From Lucinisca nassula (Eukaryota > Mollusca > Bivalvia > Lucinida > Lucinidae), in NCBI GenBank assembly GCA_963580285.1, contig OY757021.1, positions 94,909,221 through 94,973,220 of the forward strand: a stretch of DNA of 64,000 bases. The letters are read 5' to 3'. Within the stretch, counting starts at the first letter, position 1; each line of letters begins with the position of its first letter. Made by a program: the position numbers and the translations under genes. Shown here piece by piece: positions 1-10,974 of this stretch. The notes below the pieces were generated by a model, which saw only the letters and a program-made list of their open reading frames with translations, searched no databases and was not told where the DNA came from.

Positions 1-28
1 AATTTACGTGATGACGTCGGGTTTCCGA

Positions 29-381
29 CATAGAGGATCTTACATGAGTGTTCATGTATTATTGAATTTATTAAACGAGTTGAGGAAAAGGGATAAAATG
101 CGAGGCTTGCCGAGCATTTTATTCCTTTTTCTCAACGAGCTTAATAAATTCAATAATACATGAGCACGAATGCAAGATTCTATTTATCATATGACATTTT
201 ATTCATGATTGTTTACAAAAATATCAATATTCCGCCATTAGTAAACGCGACGTCGTTAAGGACGTCGTGCATGTAACGTTACGGGACGTACCTAGCTAAT
301 TTGCATATTTAATCCACTAGTGGATTATCGAAAATAATGCATGGCGTTATTACACTCTCGGACGCGACGTCATATGATAAA
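29..381 (-). repeat. 365-bp foldback repeat, copy 1 (left inverted arm)
   Basis: Reverse complement of the segments at 2208-2572 and 62226-62590. The outer end reads CATAGAGGATCTTACATG and the inner end ACGTCATATGATAAA. It carries its own hairpin, formed by two inverted stretches around GGATAAAATGC. With copy 2 it makes a large inverted repeat around about 1.8 kb. It is either a MITE found three times or the long terminal arm of a foldback element. Confidence 0.75.
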
Positions 382-458
382 GTATATTAAAGCATATACC
401 GTTGACAATTGTTTAGGCGTTATCAAATCTGGGATCCGTTGTTAAAAGCAGCGATAGC

Positions 459-647
459 TTAACCCTTTTTGTACCAAATGGAATCGTTCTCCTTATATAT
501 AGCAGTAGTCCATTAAAGGGGTGTCAGGTTGTGTTTTCTTCAACATTTATTTGGAAACTCGCTGAACTTTTGAAATTTTTGCAAAGTCTAGGCCTCCACT
601 GTTTGCCAGAGTGCCCATTTTGGGGTTTCTGGTACAAAATGGCTTAA
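459..647. mobile_element. MITE-I copy
   Basis: Terminal inverted repeats are visible: TTAACCCTTTTTGTACCAAA at the left and its imperfect complement ending in TGGCTTAA at the right. The interior (toothed by CAACATTTATTTGGAAACT and CCACTGTTTGCC) matches 28383-28580 in inverse orientation. No coding capacity. Confidence 0.6.
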
Positions 648-760
648 CAAGCTCGTTAGTGTGGAATTTTTGTTGAAAATGTGAGTGGCACACACATTTG
701 GTCAGCAAAAATATTAGTACGAGTATATAAGCCAGAAAATGATCAAAGGCTTAACGATTT
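648..760. mobile_element. MITE-J fragment
   Basis: Degraded piece of the foldback family best seen at 59322-59570. Shared landmarks are AGCTCGTTAGTG, the AATGTGAGT hairpin stem and CAGCAAAAATATTAGTA. Confidence 0.5.
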
Positions 761-761
<1 letters not shown>

Positions 762-808
<47 letters not shown>

Positions 809-870
809 TTAATAATAATAACAATAATAATAATAATGAAAAAAAAAAAAAACAAAAAAAAAAAAAAAAC
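762..870. repeat. (AAT)n microsatellite and A-rich tract
   Basis: About 25 AAT/ATA triplets with two interruptions, followed from 838 by a nearly pure A tract. Confidence 0.95.
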
Positions 871-940
871 GACATCGCCAGTTTTTAACATGTCGTGTTA
901 CATATACAAGTGATTAAGAATGTTTTATCTGTGTTTTACA

Positions 941-1115
941 CGGGCCTCCGTGACCTTGCGGGTAAGAGAGCTGATTCTTAATCATTAGGTGTCTCACCGC
1001 TTTCGTTCGACCCTCAATCGGGTCAGATGTTTTTTCTCCGGGTACCCCGGTTTTCACCCAACTCTGATTAAAGATCGACACGAACTAAGTGAAATAATCT
1101 TGAAAGGACAACGAC
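941..1115 (+). mobile_element. SINE-A copy, diverged
   Basis: tRNA-like head GGGCCTCCGTGACC with the anticodon-arm region CTGATTCTTAATCATTAGG and a decayed B box (TTCGACCCT). It continues into the family body (TTTTTCTCCGGGTACC, GAAATAATCTTGAAAGG). Better copies lie at 19632-19850 and 56756-56986. Confidence 0.7.
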
Positions 1116-1200
1116 ACCACATCCCCCGCAAAAAATAAAGAAGAAAAATTATGAGTCTAAACCTGCCCATACAAGGAGGTTTGAGTCCCTGCATATAAAT

Positions 1201-1960
1201 ATGTTCTATAAAAAGGTTATCCTTTGGAAGCAAGGAATACACCACAGAACTGGAAAATATGAAGTGTACATGTTTTCTGGGCCAGACTAGCTAGTTTCGG
1301 CAATCAGTCACCCGCAATTATTTTCAAAAATTCCACAATGGAATCAATGATTCCAATGGACAAGAAAATATAAACTACACTATGATGTAGGACAGGGAGA
1401 CTTTTTACGGCCGCCACACATTCCCAGACACCAGCTGTAGTGACGTTAAATATGTTCTATAAAAGGGCTATCCTTTGGAAGCAAGGGATACACCACAGAA
1501 CTGGAGAATATGAAGAGTACATGTTTTCTGGGCAAGACTAGCTAGTTTCGGCCATTTAGGCCTCATCAGTGACCCTCAAATATTTTCAAAATTCCACAAT
1601 GAAATTAATGATCCAGAAGGACAAGAAAATATACACTACACTATGATGTAGGACAGGGAGACTTTTTACGGCCACCACACATTCCCAGACACCAGCTGTA
1701 GTGACGTTAAATATGTTCTATAAAAGGGTTATCCTTTGGAAGCAAGGAATACACCACAGAACTGAAAATATGAAGTGTGCATGATTTCTGGGACAGACTA
1801 GCTAGTTTCGGCCAATCAGGCCTCACCAGCGACCCTCAAATATCAAAATTCCACAATGAAACCAATGATCTCGATGGACAAGAAAATATAAACTACACTA
1901 TGATGTAGGGCAAGGAAACTTTTAACGGCCGCCACACATTCCCAATCACCAGCGGTTTCT
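1201..1960 (+). repeat. Three tandem ~250-260 bp units
   Basis: The unit starts ATGTTCTATAAAA (1201, 1452, 1713) and runs through GGAAGCAAGGAATACACCAC, GACTAGCTAGTTTCGG and CACTATGATGTAGG to CCAGACACCAGCTG. The same unit recurs as two inverted copies at 18334-18785 and in part at 60961-61334. No ORF is kept between units. It is flanked by the two arms at 29-381 and 2208-2572. Confidence 0.85.
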
Positions 1961-2207
1961 TTGGGTGATAAATCAATGCAGAAACAAGACTAGATACAAA
2001 CTAGAAGTATCAGAGGATCTGACTATACCCCCACTTCAGCACATTTTTATGGAAATGCAAAACCTTTTGATCACCAGTTAGAAAGCCTACTGTCTCTTGC
2101 ATGATATTAGTAATCATCACTACATTTCATACTAAGTTGATGGCTTCCAGAACAGATAAACAAAACACAAAGAGAAAGTCCATCGTCTCTACCCCGATAT
2201 AAGTCAT

Positions 2208-2572
2208 TTTATCATATGTCGTCGCGTCTGAGAGTGTAATAACGCCATGCATTATTTTCGATAATCCACTAGTGGATTAAATATGCAAATTAGCTAGATA
2301 CGTTCCGTAACGTTACATGTACGACGTTCTTAACTGCGTCGCGTTTACTAATGGCGGAATATTGATATTTTTGTAAACAATCGTGAATAAAATGCGTTTT
2401 AAACGTCATATGATAAATAGAATCTTGCATTCGTGCTCATGTATTATTGAATTTATTAAACTCGTTGAGGAAATGGGATAAAATGCTCGGCAAAGCCTCG
2501 CATTTTATCCCGTTTCCTCAACTCGTTTAATAAATTCAATAATACAGGAGCACTCATGTAAGATCCTCTATG
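2208..2572 (+). repeat. 365-bp foldback repeat, copy 2 (right inverted arm)
   Basis: Same length and almost the same sequence as 62226-62590, and inverse to 29-381. It has an inner sub-palindrome bounded by TTTATCATATG and CATATGATAAA, followed by a long hairpin with loop GCTCGGCAAAGCC. Confidence 0.75.
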
Positions 2573-2758
2573 TTATTGTTAGAGGATTCCAGCTTTTGTA
2601 TCTCCTCTACAATTTTTTCGCTGAATGTGTCGATCAAAAATTTAAAATAAAGAAGTTATCACCGAAAAACGCGGCCAAGGAGAAAAAAAATCGATTTTTT
2701 AAAATAGTAAAACCACAACACAAACAAACAAACAGGCCTTAACTGCTCTGAGAGCATA

Positions 2759-2761
<3 letters not shown>

Positions 2762-2797
<36 letters not shown>
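2762..2797. repeat. (GT)n microsatellite
   Basis: Eighteen uninterrupted GT dinucleotides. Confidence 0.97.
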
Positions 2798-2800
<3 letters not shown>

Positions 2801-3060
2801 TCGAGTTTAACGTCGCTTTCAACAATTTTTCAGTCATATCACGACGGTGTCTGGTTGCGACAGGGAGCTCAATGCTCACGTTTATAGTGCTGCCTCACTG
2901 AAGCATCATTTCTCAGACACATTACATGATACCACACCCAGTCACATTATCCTGACACTGGATCGACCAGTCCTAGCTCTACCCCGTAAATCTGAGTGCC
3001 AAGCGAGGAGCAGCTAGTACCATTTTAACGACTTTGGTATGTCGTGGCCCGGGATAACAT
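2798..3060. repeat. Possible SINE-like fragment
   Basis: The stretch GAGTTTAACGTCGCTTTCAA and the following CAGTCATATCACGACGG resemble the 3' part of retroposons I associate with bivalve genomes. No tRNA head or target duplication is visible, so this is a family-resemblance call only. Confidence 0.3.
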
Positions 3061-3394
3061 GTATGTAATCTACTAGCTAAAACAATGCGGGCACGAAGAC
3101 TCAAGGCAGACTCACTTGCATGTTTCCATAGAAACGATGTCAGCTGTACCAAAAAGATACCAACTTTTTATCACGCTAACAAGTTTGTGTTATAAACACC
3201 CATGTAAACCACATTTTGAATAGAGAAATATGGAATTACTATGGCTATGCATTTTTTTCAGCTTCAAAATAGAGATCATGTCTATTTGTCAGAATCGAAG
3301 CTTGAAGCAGAAATAAGGAAATTCGGTTTTGCACGGGAAAAATAATTGTGCTTATAAACATAAAAGACAGCTTTACCTAGCCTAATGAACATCT
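3061..3394. other. Unassigned; intron of the EGF gene or downstream of this exon
   Basis: No gene, RNA or clear repeat boundary seen. On the minus strand this lies 3' of the EGF-like exon. No further EGF exon was found between here and position 1. Confidence 0.4.
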
Positions 3395-3622
3395 GGGTCC
3401 AGTCTCGATAGCTTAACGAGCTCGTCAGTTTGTAAACTGATGACTGTTTTAGCAAGTATAATATTAAAAAAAGTATATATCTGTTTGCCTGAAAAAAAAA
3501 ATGTGTGCAGTTTTTGCAAAAGCTGCTCACATTTTTTTTCTCTACAAAAATATTAGTATATTTGCCATACTTAAATGATGAACGTTAACACGAGACATTT
3601 TTGGGTTTGAACAACTGGGGTC
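3395..3622. mobile_element. MITE-J copy
   Basis: Runs from GGGTCCAGTCTCGATAGCTT to TTTGAACAACTGGGGTC, the imperfect inverted ends also seen at 59322-59570. The central stem pairs AAATGTGTGCAG with CTGCTCACATTT. It ends about 20 bp from the donor of the EGF exon. Confidence 0.6.
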
Positions 3623-3644
3623 TGGCGATCGAAAAAATACATAC

Positions 3645-3779
3645 GTTCTTTGCAGTTTTCTCCCCTCAACCCTGGTTTACACGTGCAGTTTCCAGTGTCT
3701 TTTTCGCACCCAGGATATGCATTTTCCGGACACGTGCAGTTGTTTGTACAGTTTTCACCGTAAGTACCATTTGGACAAC
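3645..3779 (-). CDS. EGF-like exon of a multi-EGF (MEGF/scavenger-receptor-like) gene
   Basis: A 135-bp, phase 1-1 exon bounded on the minus strand by acceptor TTTCAAG|G and donor AAC|GTATGT. It encodes one EGF-like module starting GCPNGTYGENC and ending CKPGLRGENC, with the cysteine spacing of the laminin/MEGF-type EGF domain (C-x2-NGTYGxxC, CTCP, CxC). Two NCT glycosylation sequons are present. The upstream leftover G from the 8150-8253 exon restores Gly before the first Cys, so the phases join. In the family such modules are repeated many times, so further exons should lie to the left, outside the window. The 1-1 phase is the usual one for shuffled EGF exons. Confidence 0.8.
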
Positions 3780-4654
3780 CTTGAAATAAAAAAGAATACA
3801 CCCACAGTATCGCAAACAAATAACGATCTAACATTAATTTTAAGGATCGAGATTTTTGTTATTTTCATTTATTCTATGTGGGATGGCCACGAGTTTATCT
3901 AAGTGCGAAATTTTGTTACTCGAATAATGCGTATTTTTCCTATAAAACATAAAAGCGTAGCCTTGTGACTGTAACCAAAAGTGATATGAGCCATGTCGCA
4001 ACAGAAACCAGGTAAGTCTAAACTCAGCCTAATTAGTCTAAGGTGCCCTTCAAAGCATTCGGTTTGTACATGCTGAAGTCTAGATATTATACAATCGGAG
4101 CAGCGAACAACAAATGCACAGATCAGTCTTTGTTGTACGCGTGTGGAATAAGACGGCTTTTCTTATGACTAAGACGTTATGATAGTCCTTACGACGTTAC
4201 TGGCATCATAAGAAGTTGTAACTACCTCTGCTTGTCCTGTGTATGATAACGTTTTCCCAGTGACTTCCCGTACGCTGAGAACAACCATACACGGGAATGG
4301 ATACACATTCGGGAGAGGCGATTCTTTCAAAACTATTTTGTCTCTTATCAACAGGTATCTCCTCTTTGGTGGCTAGTGTTTTCCTTAAACAGTAGGTGCC
4401 CTTTAAAGGGACTCCTTTATAAAGAACCCAGAACATATGTCCCTGAAGGCATCGAGATTAGTTTTAAGTTTACAGAATTCAAGTAATGCCTTCCGCGTTA
4501 CTACGCATCACCATAACGCCATATGTTCCGTTATAAGTTCTAGTACCACGGGCATGACACAGACACTGTTTTCAAATCTCGTCACAGTTAGTCATATAAG
4601 TCATAGTTTAAGTTTAATAATACTTTGTTAACTTGCGTGTTCAATAAAAAATGC
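3780..4654. other. Unassigned intronic stretch with a decayed MITE-F piece
   Basis: About 4255-4400 holds a remnant of MITE-F (GAATGGATACACATTCGGGA, TTTTGTCTCTTATC). Nothing else recognised. It lies in the 4.4-kb intron between the EMI-like and EGF-like exons. Confidence 0.4.
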
Positions 4655-7230
4655 ACTTGTCAGACCGGACGACAAACATTGGTATAATTGTGAACTAAGA
4701 AGAGTGTCTAGAAAAAGAGACAGGTTAAAACGTAAATTCAACAAATCAGGAAATAAAAACATTTTGGCTAAGTACAAGTTTTTTCGCGATAAAGTTAATA
4801 ATTTAAAACGACATGCAAAAGAGCAATTTTACAATAATTTGGAATTTTCCATATCTGACTTTCACTCAAATGACAAAAACAATTTTGGAAGGTTGTATGT
4901 CACTTTGTTAAAGGAAATAGCAGCTCTTCTTCAATTCCACCTCTCAATTGCTATCCGGTCACTGGTCAAAACGACTTCTGTTTTTCAACCGAAGATAAGG
5001 CTGAATTGTTGAATAAATATTTTACATCTATTGCCACTGTAAATGATGAAAATGCTACATTGCCTGCTTTTGAATATATATGTCAAAATAGAATATCTTG
5101 TATTACATGTACCCCAGATGAAGTCGCTTCCCTCATTGAACTTTTAAATCCCAACAAAGCAACAGGGCCAGATGGAATTAGTAATAAAATGTTGAAAGCT
5201 GTTTCTAAAGAAATAGCTGTACCCCTTAGCATTCTTTTAATAGATCTTTCAGGGAAGGTAAATTTGGAGAAATTTACAAATATTCTAATGTAATACCGTT
5301 GCCCCAAAACATTTAGACCAGTTTCACTCTTAAGTAACGTTGGTAAGCTGCAGGAAAGAATAGCTTTTAAACATATTTTTAACTTTTTACATGAAAATAA
5401 TTTACTCTGTAAATATCAATCTTGGTTTCTGCCTAATCATTCTACAACTTTCCAACTTATTGACATATACCATCACATCTGTCAAACTTTCGATAATAAT
5501 TAATATTCTTGCATGGTTTTCTTAGACGTTTCTAAGGCTTTTGATAGAGTGTGGCACAAGAGACTTATCTTTAAATTAAAACAGTTTGGCATAGAAGGGG
5601 AATTACTCTCATGGATAAGTGACTATTTAAGTGGGAGAAAGCAAAAAGTCGTTATAAGAAACAGCTCATCAAGCTTGAGGAGAGTAACTGCTGGGGTTCC
5701 TCAAAGTTCTGTTCTTTGCCCTTTTTTAATTTTGGTTTATGTCAACGATATATCTGAATCTTTACTTAGTCTTACACGTTTATTTGCTGATGATAGCTCT
5801 CCTCTATTTCACTCTGCAGCAAACATCAAAGACATTGAAGGTATTATCAATCATGACTTACGTAAGTTAGTCAGCTGGGCTGCTCAGTGGTTAATCAATT
5901 TTAATCCCCTTAAAACTGAAGCAATGCTTTTTACACTAAGATTTATTGAATCACTACCAAATTTAAATTTTGACGGTACACCTATCAAATTTGCAACAGA
6001 ACACAAACATTTAGGTTTAACATTTAGCAATAATGGACAATGGCATAACCATATTGAAAATATTCTTAAAAGTGCTTCTAAAGTTATTGGTATTATGAGG
6101 AAACTCAAATATACATTTAGTCGTGTTAATCTAAACCAAATATACTTTTCATACTTACTGCCCATCATCGAGTATTCTTGTGTTGTATGGGACGGTTGCA
6201 CAGAAAGAGACATTGAGTCTCTCCAAAAACTTCAGAATGAAGCTGCCCGCATTGTTACAGGCTTAACAAGATCAGTTTCCTTAGATAACCTTTATAAAGA
6301 GGGTGGGTGGGTGTCACTTATCGAAAGACGGAAGCAGCAGAAACTTATCTTCATGTATAAATCAGTTAATTGTCTTGTTCCTTCATATGTATCCGATTTA
6401 ATTCCACCGCTTGTTGGAGAAACAAATGCCTATTATTTACGAAATAATAACAATATTACTGTTCCCTTTTGCAGGACAGAAATTTCTCGAAAAGCATGTA
6501 TTCCTTCGACTATTTCGGCATGGAATTCGCTTGCCATAGAATTACGTAATTCTCCGTCTCTGTCTAGCTTTAAGTACCAGTTGAAAAAAAAAACACACAC
6601 ACACAAAATAATTCAATAGTTCCTACATACTACAAAGTTGGTAGTAGACGCATCTCAGTCCTACATGCAAGAATTAGATATAACTGTAGCAATTTATTTT
6701 TTGAGCTGTACATTAATCATCTGTCACCAAGTCCTAGATGCAGCTGTTCTGAAGAAGTTGAACATGCAGAGCATTATTTCTTTAGATGCTCACGCTTTAT
6801 CAATGAACGAATCGCATTGTTTCGATCCACGAAGAATTTCAATCCGCTAAATATACACTTTTGTTCGGAAATGAAAATCTCACACCAGAAGAAAATGTCA
6901 CTATTTTCACAGCCATCCAAACTTTTATCAAGGACACCAGAAGGTTCACTGATTAGTCTACTGTTCACTAAGGCTAGTATGACAATTAATCTTAATTCAT
7001 CTTATGACATTCCATTCCGTTATCTTATCATTTATTTGATTAGTATGTTATTTACATTATTATACCTTATACAACATCACCTTTTCGTATTTTTGTTGTG
7101 CTTACTTGTTTACTTTGCCATTATCATGTGCCTGTATATATTGTTGTAATGAAGTTCTATTAGGCGAGAGCCGTAACTAATGTTGGTAGAACTTGTGGCC
7201 CGACCCTATTGCTTGTTTGAAGGATGCAAT
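4655..7230 (+). mobile_element. 5'-truncated CR1/jockey-type LINE, frameshifted
   Basis: Coding remnants in several frames. 4655-4900 is the pre-RT linker (RPDDKHWYN, RKRDRLKRKF). 5006-5290 carries NPNKATGPDGIS. The main RT block at 5513-6619 has FLDVSKAFDRVWH, AGVPQSSVL and the catalytic FADD box. After a slip near the (AC)n tract at 6595, a third block ends with a Cys/His cluster (RCSCSEEVEHAEHYFFRC) and stops at 6956. The 3' UTR ends near the AATAAAATATG at about 7209. The endonuclease is missing. At least three frame breaks and a stop make it inactive. It sits in the intron of the minus-strand EGF gene, in opposite orientation. Confidence 0.9.
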
Positions 7231-7505
7231 AAAATATGTTTAAACTGATATAAGTCATATATAGTTATGAATATCAAATTAATGTATTCAAAACATGTTA
7301 CATGCTTTTTTATTTTATTTGAAATTTCAATTACTAAACTAACTGCACAAAGCTGTAGTTTGCTTGTAAGATACCGCGATTATCAAACTAGTTACATATT
7401 TTTGAGTGCCAAAAGAATACTGATTTAAGGGATATTGATCCCATTTCAGGAGAGGTAACTCTTTCAAAAATAGTTTGTGCCTCCCTTATGCACAGGGGTA
7501 TGCAC

Positions 7506-7694
7506 TTAACCCTTAACCTGCTGAATAAATTAATTTTGCCGCACCCAGTTCTGACTGTTTACCAATCAAACTACTTGATGATGTGTATTTGTTCAATTCA
7601 CAAACTGCATGACAAACGGTGTAAATCCCGATCAGATGGCTTCTCCACTGTTTTCAAAGGTATGGGTTGTTGTGTTCAGCAGGATAAGGGTTAA
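7506..7694. mobile_element. MITE-K copy lacking its central hairpin
   Basis: Ends TTAACCCTTAACCTGCTGAA and TTCAGCAGGATAAGGGTTAA are inverted repeats. The interior has lost most of the right half of the stem found in 10187-10398. Confidence 0.75.
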
Positions 7695-7854
7695 ATAAGA
7701 AAATGCCCCCAATGTACATGTTTATGTTTTCCTGCAGGCTCAGCCCTGTTTGAAAGGGGACTGATGTACAAGAAAGCAAACGGAAGTCACAAAAAGGTGT
7801 ATTCCTTCGGAAAATATGTAATCTCTTGCCAAACATCACATGAACTCGTCCGTG

Positions 7855-8115
7855 AAATGAACACCCCTTAAACCCCACTATGCATAGCGAAAACTGGGGT
7901 TTTCGGGGGTAAACATTTTTTCTTATTTCTTCTCTAAGACATAGGTGATGGGTATCCGTTAGAACCGCCTCAATGAGGCGGTTCTAACGAGCACCCACAA
8001 CCTATGTTTGCAGCTTCAATAAGAAAAATCCCTTGGATTTTCATAAGAAAAGTAGCCATTTTGGAAATGTGAAAAAAAATGCATTATGACGCACGGGTAT
8101 GTTATCGTAATGACA
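7855..8115. mobile_element. H1 foldback MITE
   Basis: The central perfect palindrome GAACCGCCTCAATGAGGCGG lies within a longer stem (TCTTATTTCTTCTC / AATAAGAAAAAT). An internal ACCCCACTATGCATAG...ACTGGGGTT stem lies to its left. The right end TTATCGTAATG matches the family terminus. It lies 35 bp downstream of the donor of the EMI-like exon. Confidence 0.7.
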
Positions 8116-8149
8116 CTCTATACAATACCACCATATGACCAGACCTTAC

Positions 8150-8253
8150 CAGTCACACAGTCACCGTTGGACACAACGTATCCTGGGCAGCAGATTGTCT
8201 CATTGCAATAGCTCCATACCCTCTTAATTGCCGTCTCGATATAACTTTGTACC
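8150..8253 (-). CDS. EMI-like exon of a multi-EGF receptor gene
   Basis: A 104-bp exon with acceptor TTTCCATAG|G and donor ACTG|GTAAGG on the minus strand. It encodes VQSYIETAIKRVWSYCN then ICCPGYVVSNGDCVT. The CCPGY...G.C ending is the hallmark of the C-terminal half of the EMI domain that precedes EGF repeats in MEGF10/11, PEAR1 and related scavenger receptors. It accepts phase 2 from the 31402-31517 exon (CG+G = Arg) and leaves phase 1 for the 3645-3779 exon (G+GT = Gly). The EMI region is shorter than in vertebrate MEGF10, so an extra upstream exon could exist, although the two phases fit without one. The role (ligand binding, cell recognition or engulfment) is inferred from the family. 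Confidence 0.75.
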
Positions 8254-8482
8254 CTATGGAAATAAAAGAGAAGATGAATACAAAGCCGGGAACCAGCAAA
8301 GACCCAAATGCGACCAAGCATCCGCGCTTTCTGATCAGACTCTTCGTTCTGTGCATTTTGGGTGGTAAAGGATTCGCGGAAGATACGTTCTACCTGCCTT
8401 ACCACTGATCAGTCTGCGTAAATAAGCAGGGTAAGTCACCATTGTTCGCGCACATCATCGCCTCTGGGAACATATTTAAACT

Positions 8483-8640
8483 GGGTCCATTTATTCAAAA
8501 CTAACACCATTTATTCAAAACTAACAATGTCGTTAGTTTACTTTTTTTTTTTTTTTAAATTGACCAATATAGTAAAATACGCTAATATTTTTGCTGCAAA
8601 TGCAAAAGCTATGTCGTTTTTCTATGGCGTCCCGCATTTA
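8483..8640. mobile_element. MITE-J fragment with internal duplication
   Basis: CATTTATTCAAAACTAACA occurs twice in tandem, followed by ATGTCGTTAG and GCTAATATTTTTGCTG as in 59322-59570. Confidence 0.55.
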
Positions 8641-8720
8641 ATACAGATATCTGCACTAAAATGCAGCTATCTGCATTTAAAATGCAGATATCTGCATTTA
8701 AATACAGATATCTGCATTTA
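8641..8720. repeat. Short AGATATCTGCATTTAA palindromic array
   Basis: About five GATATCTGCA/TGCAGATATC units in both orientations. It is the small version of the array at 10490-10935. Confidence 0.8.
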
Positions 8721-9065
8721 GATATCCCTTTTTATGAGCCTGACTATTTTCGACTTTTATTTTCAACAAATAATCAATACTCCTTTGCTCAAGATTGTTG
8801 TAATGATTGCATTTTAGCAAGCTTCGGAGTATCTTGACTTTCTTAAATGGATTCTGCTATGTTGACCACCATCCACAGGACTGTTACTTGGATTTCTGTG
8901 GTCCTTGAATCTGGCTGCCAATCTGGTTGCCAGATACCTGACTCCTTGAGGTTAGAACTTAGTAACGCAATTTGCAACGATGAACTAATTTATCCCAGAA
9001 ATTAGAGGAGATATACAATCAATAGCTGCTCAAGCTAAATGTTTCTCTCTCCAAATTTAGTTCAG
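8721..9065. other. Unassigned intronic stretch
   Basis: No ORF, RNA or repeat family recognised. Confidence 0.4.
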
Positions 9066-9285
9066 AGGCTTCCGTGACCTAGTGGATAAGAGCGCTGACT
9101 CTTAATCATTAGGTCTCGTTCCGCTGTGGTTCGAGTCTGGCCAGGGTCACGTGAGATGCAAAGTTCTGCAACGGAAGGTCATGTGGTTTTTCTCCGGGTA
9201 CTCTGGTTTTTGCCCACCTCTGATTAACGATCGGCTGAAAATGACTGAAATAATCTTGAAAGGACCATAAAGCCAAAAACCAAAA
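9066..9285 (+). mobile_element. SINE-A copy
   Basis: tRNA-like head with A-box region TGACCTAGTGGATAAGAGCG, anticodon arm GACTCTTAATCATTAGG and B box GGTTCGAGTC. The body includes GTTCTGCAACGGAAGGTCA and TTTTTCTCCGGGTACTC. Confidence 0.85.
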
Positions 9286-9332
9286 ATTGAGTCCAGGCGA
9301 CAGAATAAATAATGCACTTACTGCAGAACGAA

Positions 9333-9569
9333 TTTAACCTTTACCACTCTCTAGGCTAATTCAGCAGACGACAAATTGTTGCTATTATTCTTATTTTTCC
9401 AGAAAACAGGACTTGACATCTCATGCAAATTGTCTCCATAGGAGACAATTTGCATGTCTCCATAGGAGACAATTTGCATGTGATGTCAAATCCTGTTTTC
9501 TGGAAAAATTAGGGAAATATTTCAAAATGGCATCTGTTTCCAAAAAATAGCCAGCATGCAGAGCGTTAA
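9333..9569. mobile_element. MITE-L with a strong hairpin
   Basis: Ends TTAACCTTTACCACTCT and GCAGAGCGTTAA. The centre is a long stem: TTTTTCCAGAAAACAGGACT on the left and its near complement on the right. In the loop, GTCTCCTATGGAGAC and GGAGACAATTTGCATG are repeated twice. A second copy is at 33750-33930. Confidence 0.75.
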
Positions 9570-10186
9570 GCAGGTTTGTATGTTAGAAGCATATCAAAGT
9601 GCACAAGGTTAATCTGAATGAAACGAACTCATTTACTCAACTTTACCAGCATTTTGTGATCACCTGTCACTATCAGTGCATGCATCTGTGCCACCAGTAC
9701 CTTCCTGGAGTGTGACTCTACTTCTTATTCAGGCAAACACACTAAATTCTAGTCTAGCAGCATATTCTGACGATGTTAAGAGCCTATGTTTGTCGATTAT
9801 TTAATGTCGAGTAAAATCCTGTGTACTTGGATTTATCAGCCCTCTCTCGTCGATAGACCCAAGGCGCAAAGTCTTTCTCTGTATGACACAGTGGATACAA
9901 ACTTTACTTCTGTGGGCGTTTTCAATTGCAATGTCTTTTTGTATATTTGGGACCAAACCGATGATACATATTCTAAGTAGGTTCAGACTAAAGTTCTGTA
10001 TAATTTCATACAGATATCCTGGTCTGAATATAACTTTGTACGTTAACTAAAGAGAGAGGGTGACTTTTATATCACTGTTTGCCATTTACAGCTGGGTGGA
10101 CTGGGGCAGTGACATACGTATTTTGATAAGAGTGGCGAGATTTACATTACACTGCATTTGTAAAATCATCAACATCTCTAGCATCC
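9570..10186. other. Unassigned intronic stretch
   Basis: No supported feature. It has the local AT-rich composition and no long ORF of interest. Confidence 0.4.
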
Positions 10187-10398
10187 TTAACCCTTATCCT
10201 GCTGAATATTCAGTTTAGCCACACCCATTCCTGACTTTGAACCCATCAGATTACTTAATGTAATTCATTCTTACAAATCCATAAACTGAATATCAAACAG
10301 TGTAGATCCTGATCTGATGGCTTCTTCAGAAGCCATCTGATCTGGATATACACTGTTTCCAAAGATAGGGGTTGCGTGAACAGCAGGATAAGAGTTAA
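10187..10398. mobile_element. MITE-K copy
   Basis: Ends TTAACCCTTATCCTGCTGAA and CAGCAGGATAAGAGTTAA. The central hairpin pairs AACAGTGTAGATCCTGATCT with its complement around TGGCTTCTTCAGAAGCCA. Other copies are at 37621-37823 and 62682-62894. Confidence 0.85.
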
Positions 10399-10489
10399 TA
10401 AGTTTCTTTGTATCGTCAGCTAGTGTTCGAATAGAGCCCGCCATATTGGCGAGGGAGGCACGCATCAGTTTTCTATATGTGCAGTAAAT

Positions 10490-10935
10490 AGAGGTATCTG
10501 TATTTCAACATTTAATACAGCTATCTGTAATTGATATCTGTGATTTGAAAAGCAGATATCTGTTTTTAATGTAGTAATCCAGAGATCTGCAATTAAAATA
10601 CAAAAGTATCTGCATTTCAACTTACATATATTTGCATTTCAAATACAGATATCTGCATTTCACTTTATAGATACCTGCATTTGAATGCAGATATCTGTAA
10701 CTGAATTGCAGATTTTACAGATATCTGCATTTCACTTTATAGATACCTGCATTTGATTACAGATAAATGTCACTGAATTGCAGATATCTCTAATTAAAAT
10801 GCAGATATCTATATTTTGAGCAAACATAGAGATATATGTTTATCAAGTACAGATATCTCTAATTACATGAAAAAAAAAACAGAAATATATATTTATTATA
10901 AGAGATATCTATATTTCAAATGCAGATATCTGCAT
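10490..10935. repeat. Long array of AGATATCTGCATTT-type palindromic units
   Basis: About 20 imperfect GATATCTG/CAGATATC units spaced 14-35 bp apart, in both orientations, diluted with ATTT, ATTG and AAAT spacers. One longer unit (GATTTCACTTTATAGATACCTGC-like) occurs twice near 10660 and 10730. No coding capacity. Confidence 0.85.
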
Positions 10936-10974
10936 AAATAGGTTTAAACTCAAACGGGACACCATATTTGTCTG

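Noticed and set aside
5083..6213. Minus-strand ORFs opposite the LINE RT
   Set aside because: Shadow frames of the plus-strand RT.
8153..8356. Alternative reading frame over the EMI-like exon
   Set aside because: The frame with CCPGY agrees with both splice phases; the other has no domain.
10490..10935. CRISPR-like array
   Set aside because: Units are palindromic, in both orientations and irregularly spaced, with no unique spacers of constant length; the genome is eukaryotic.
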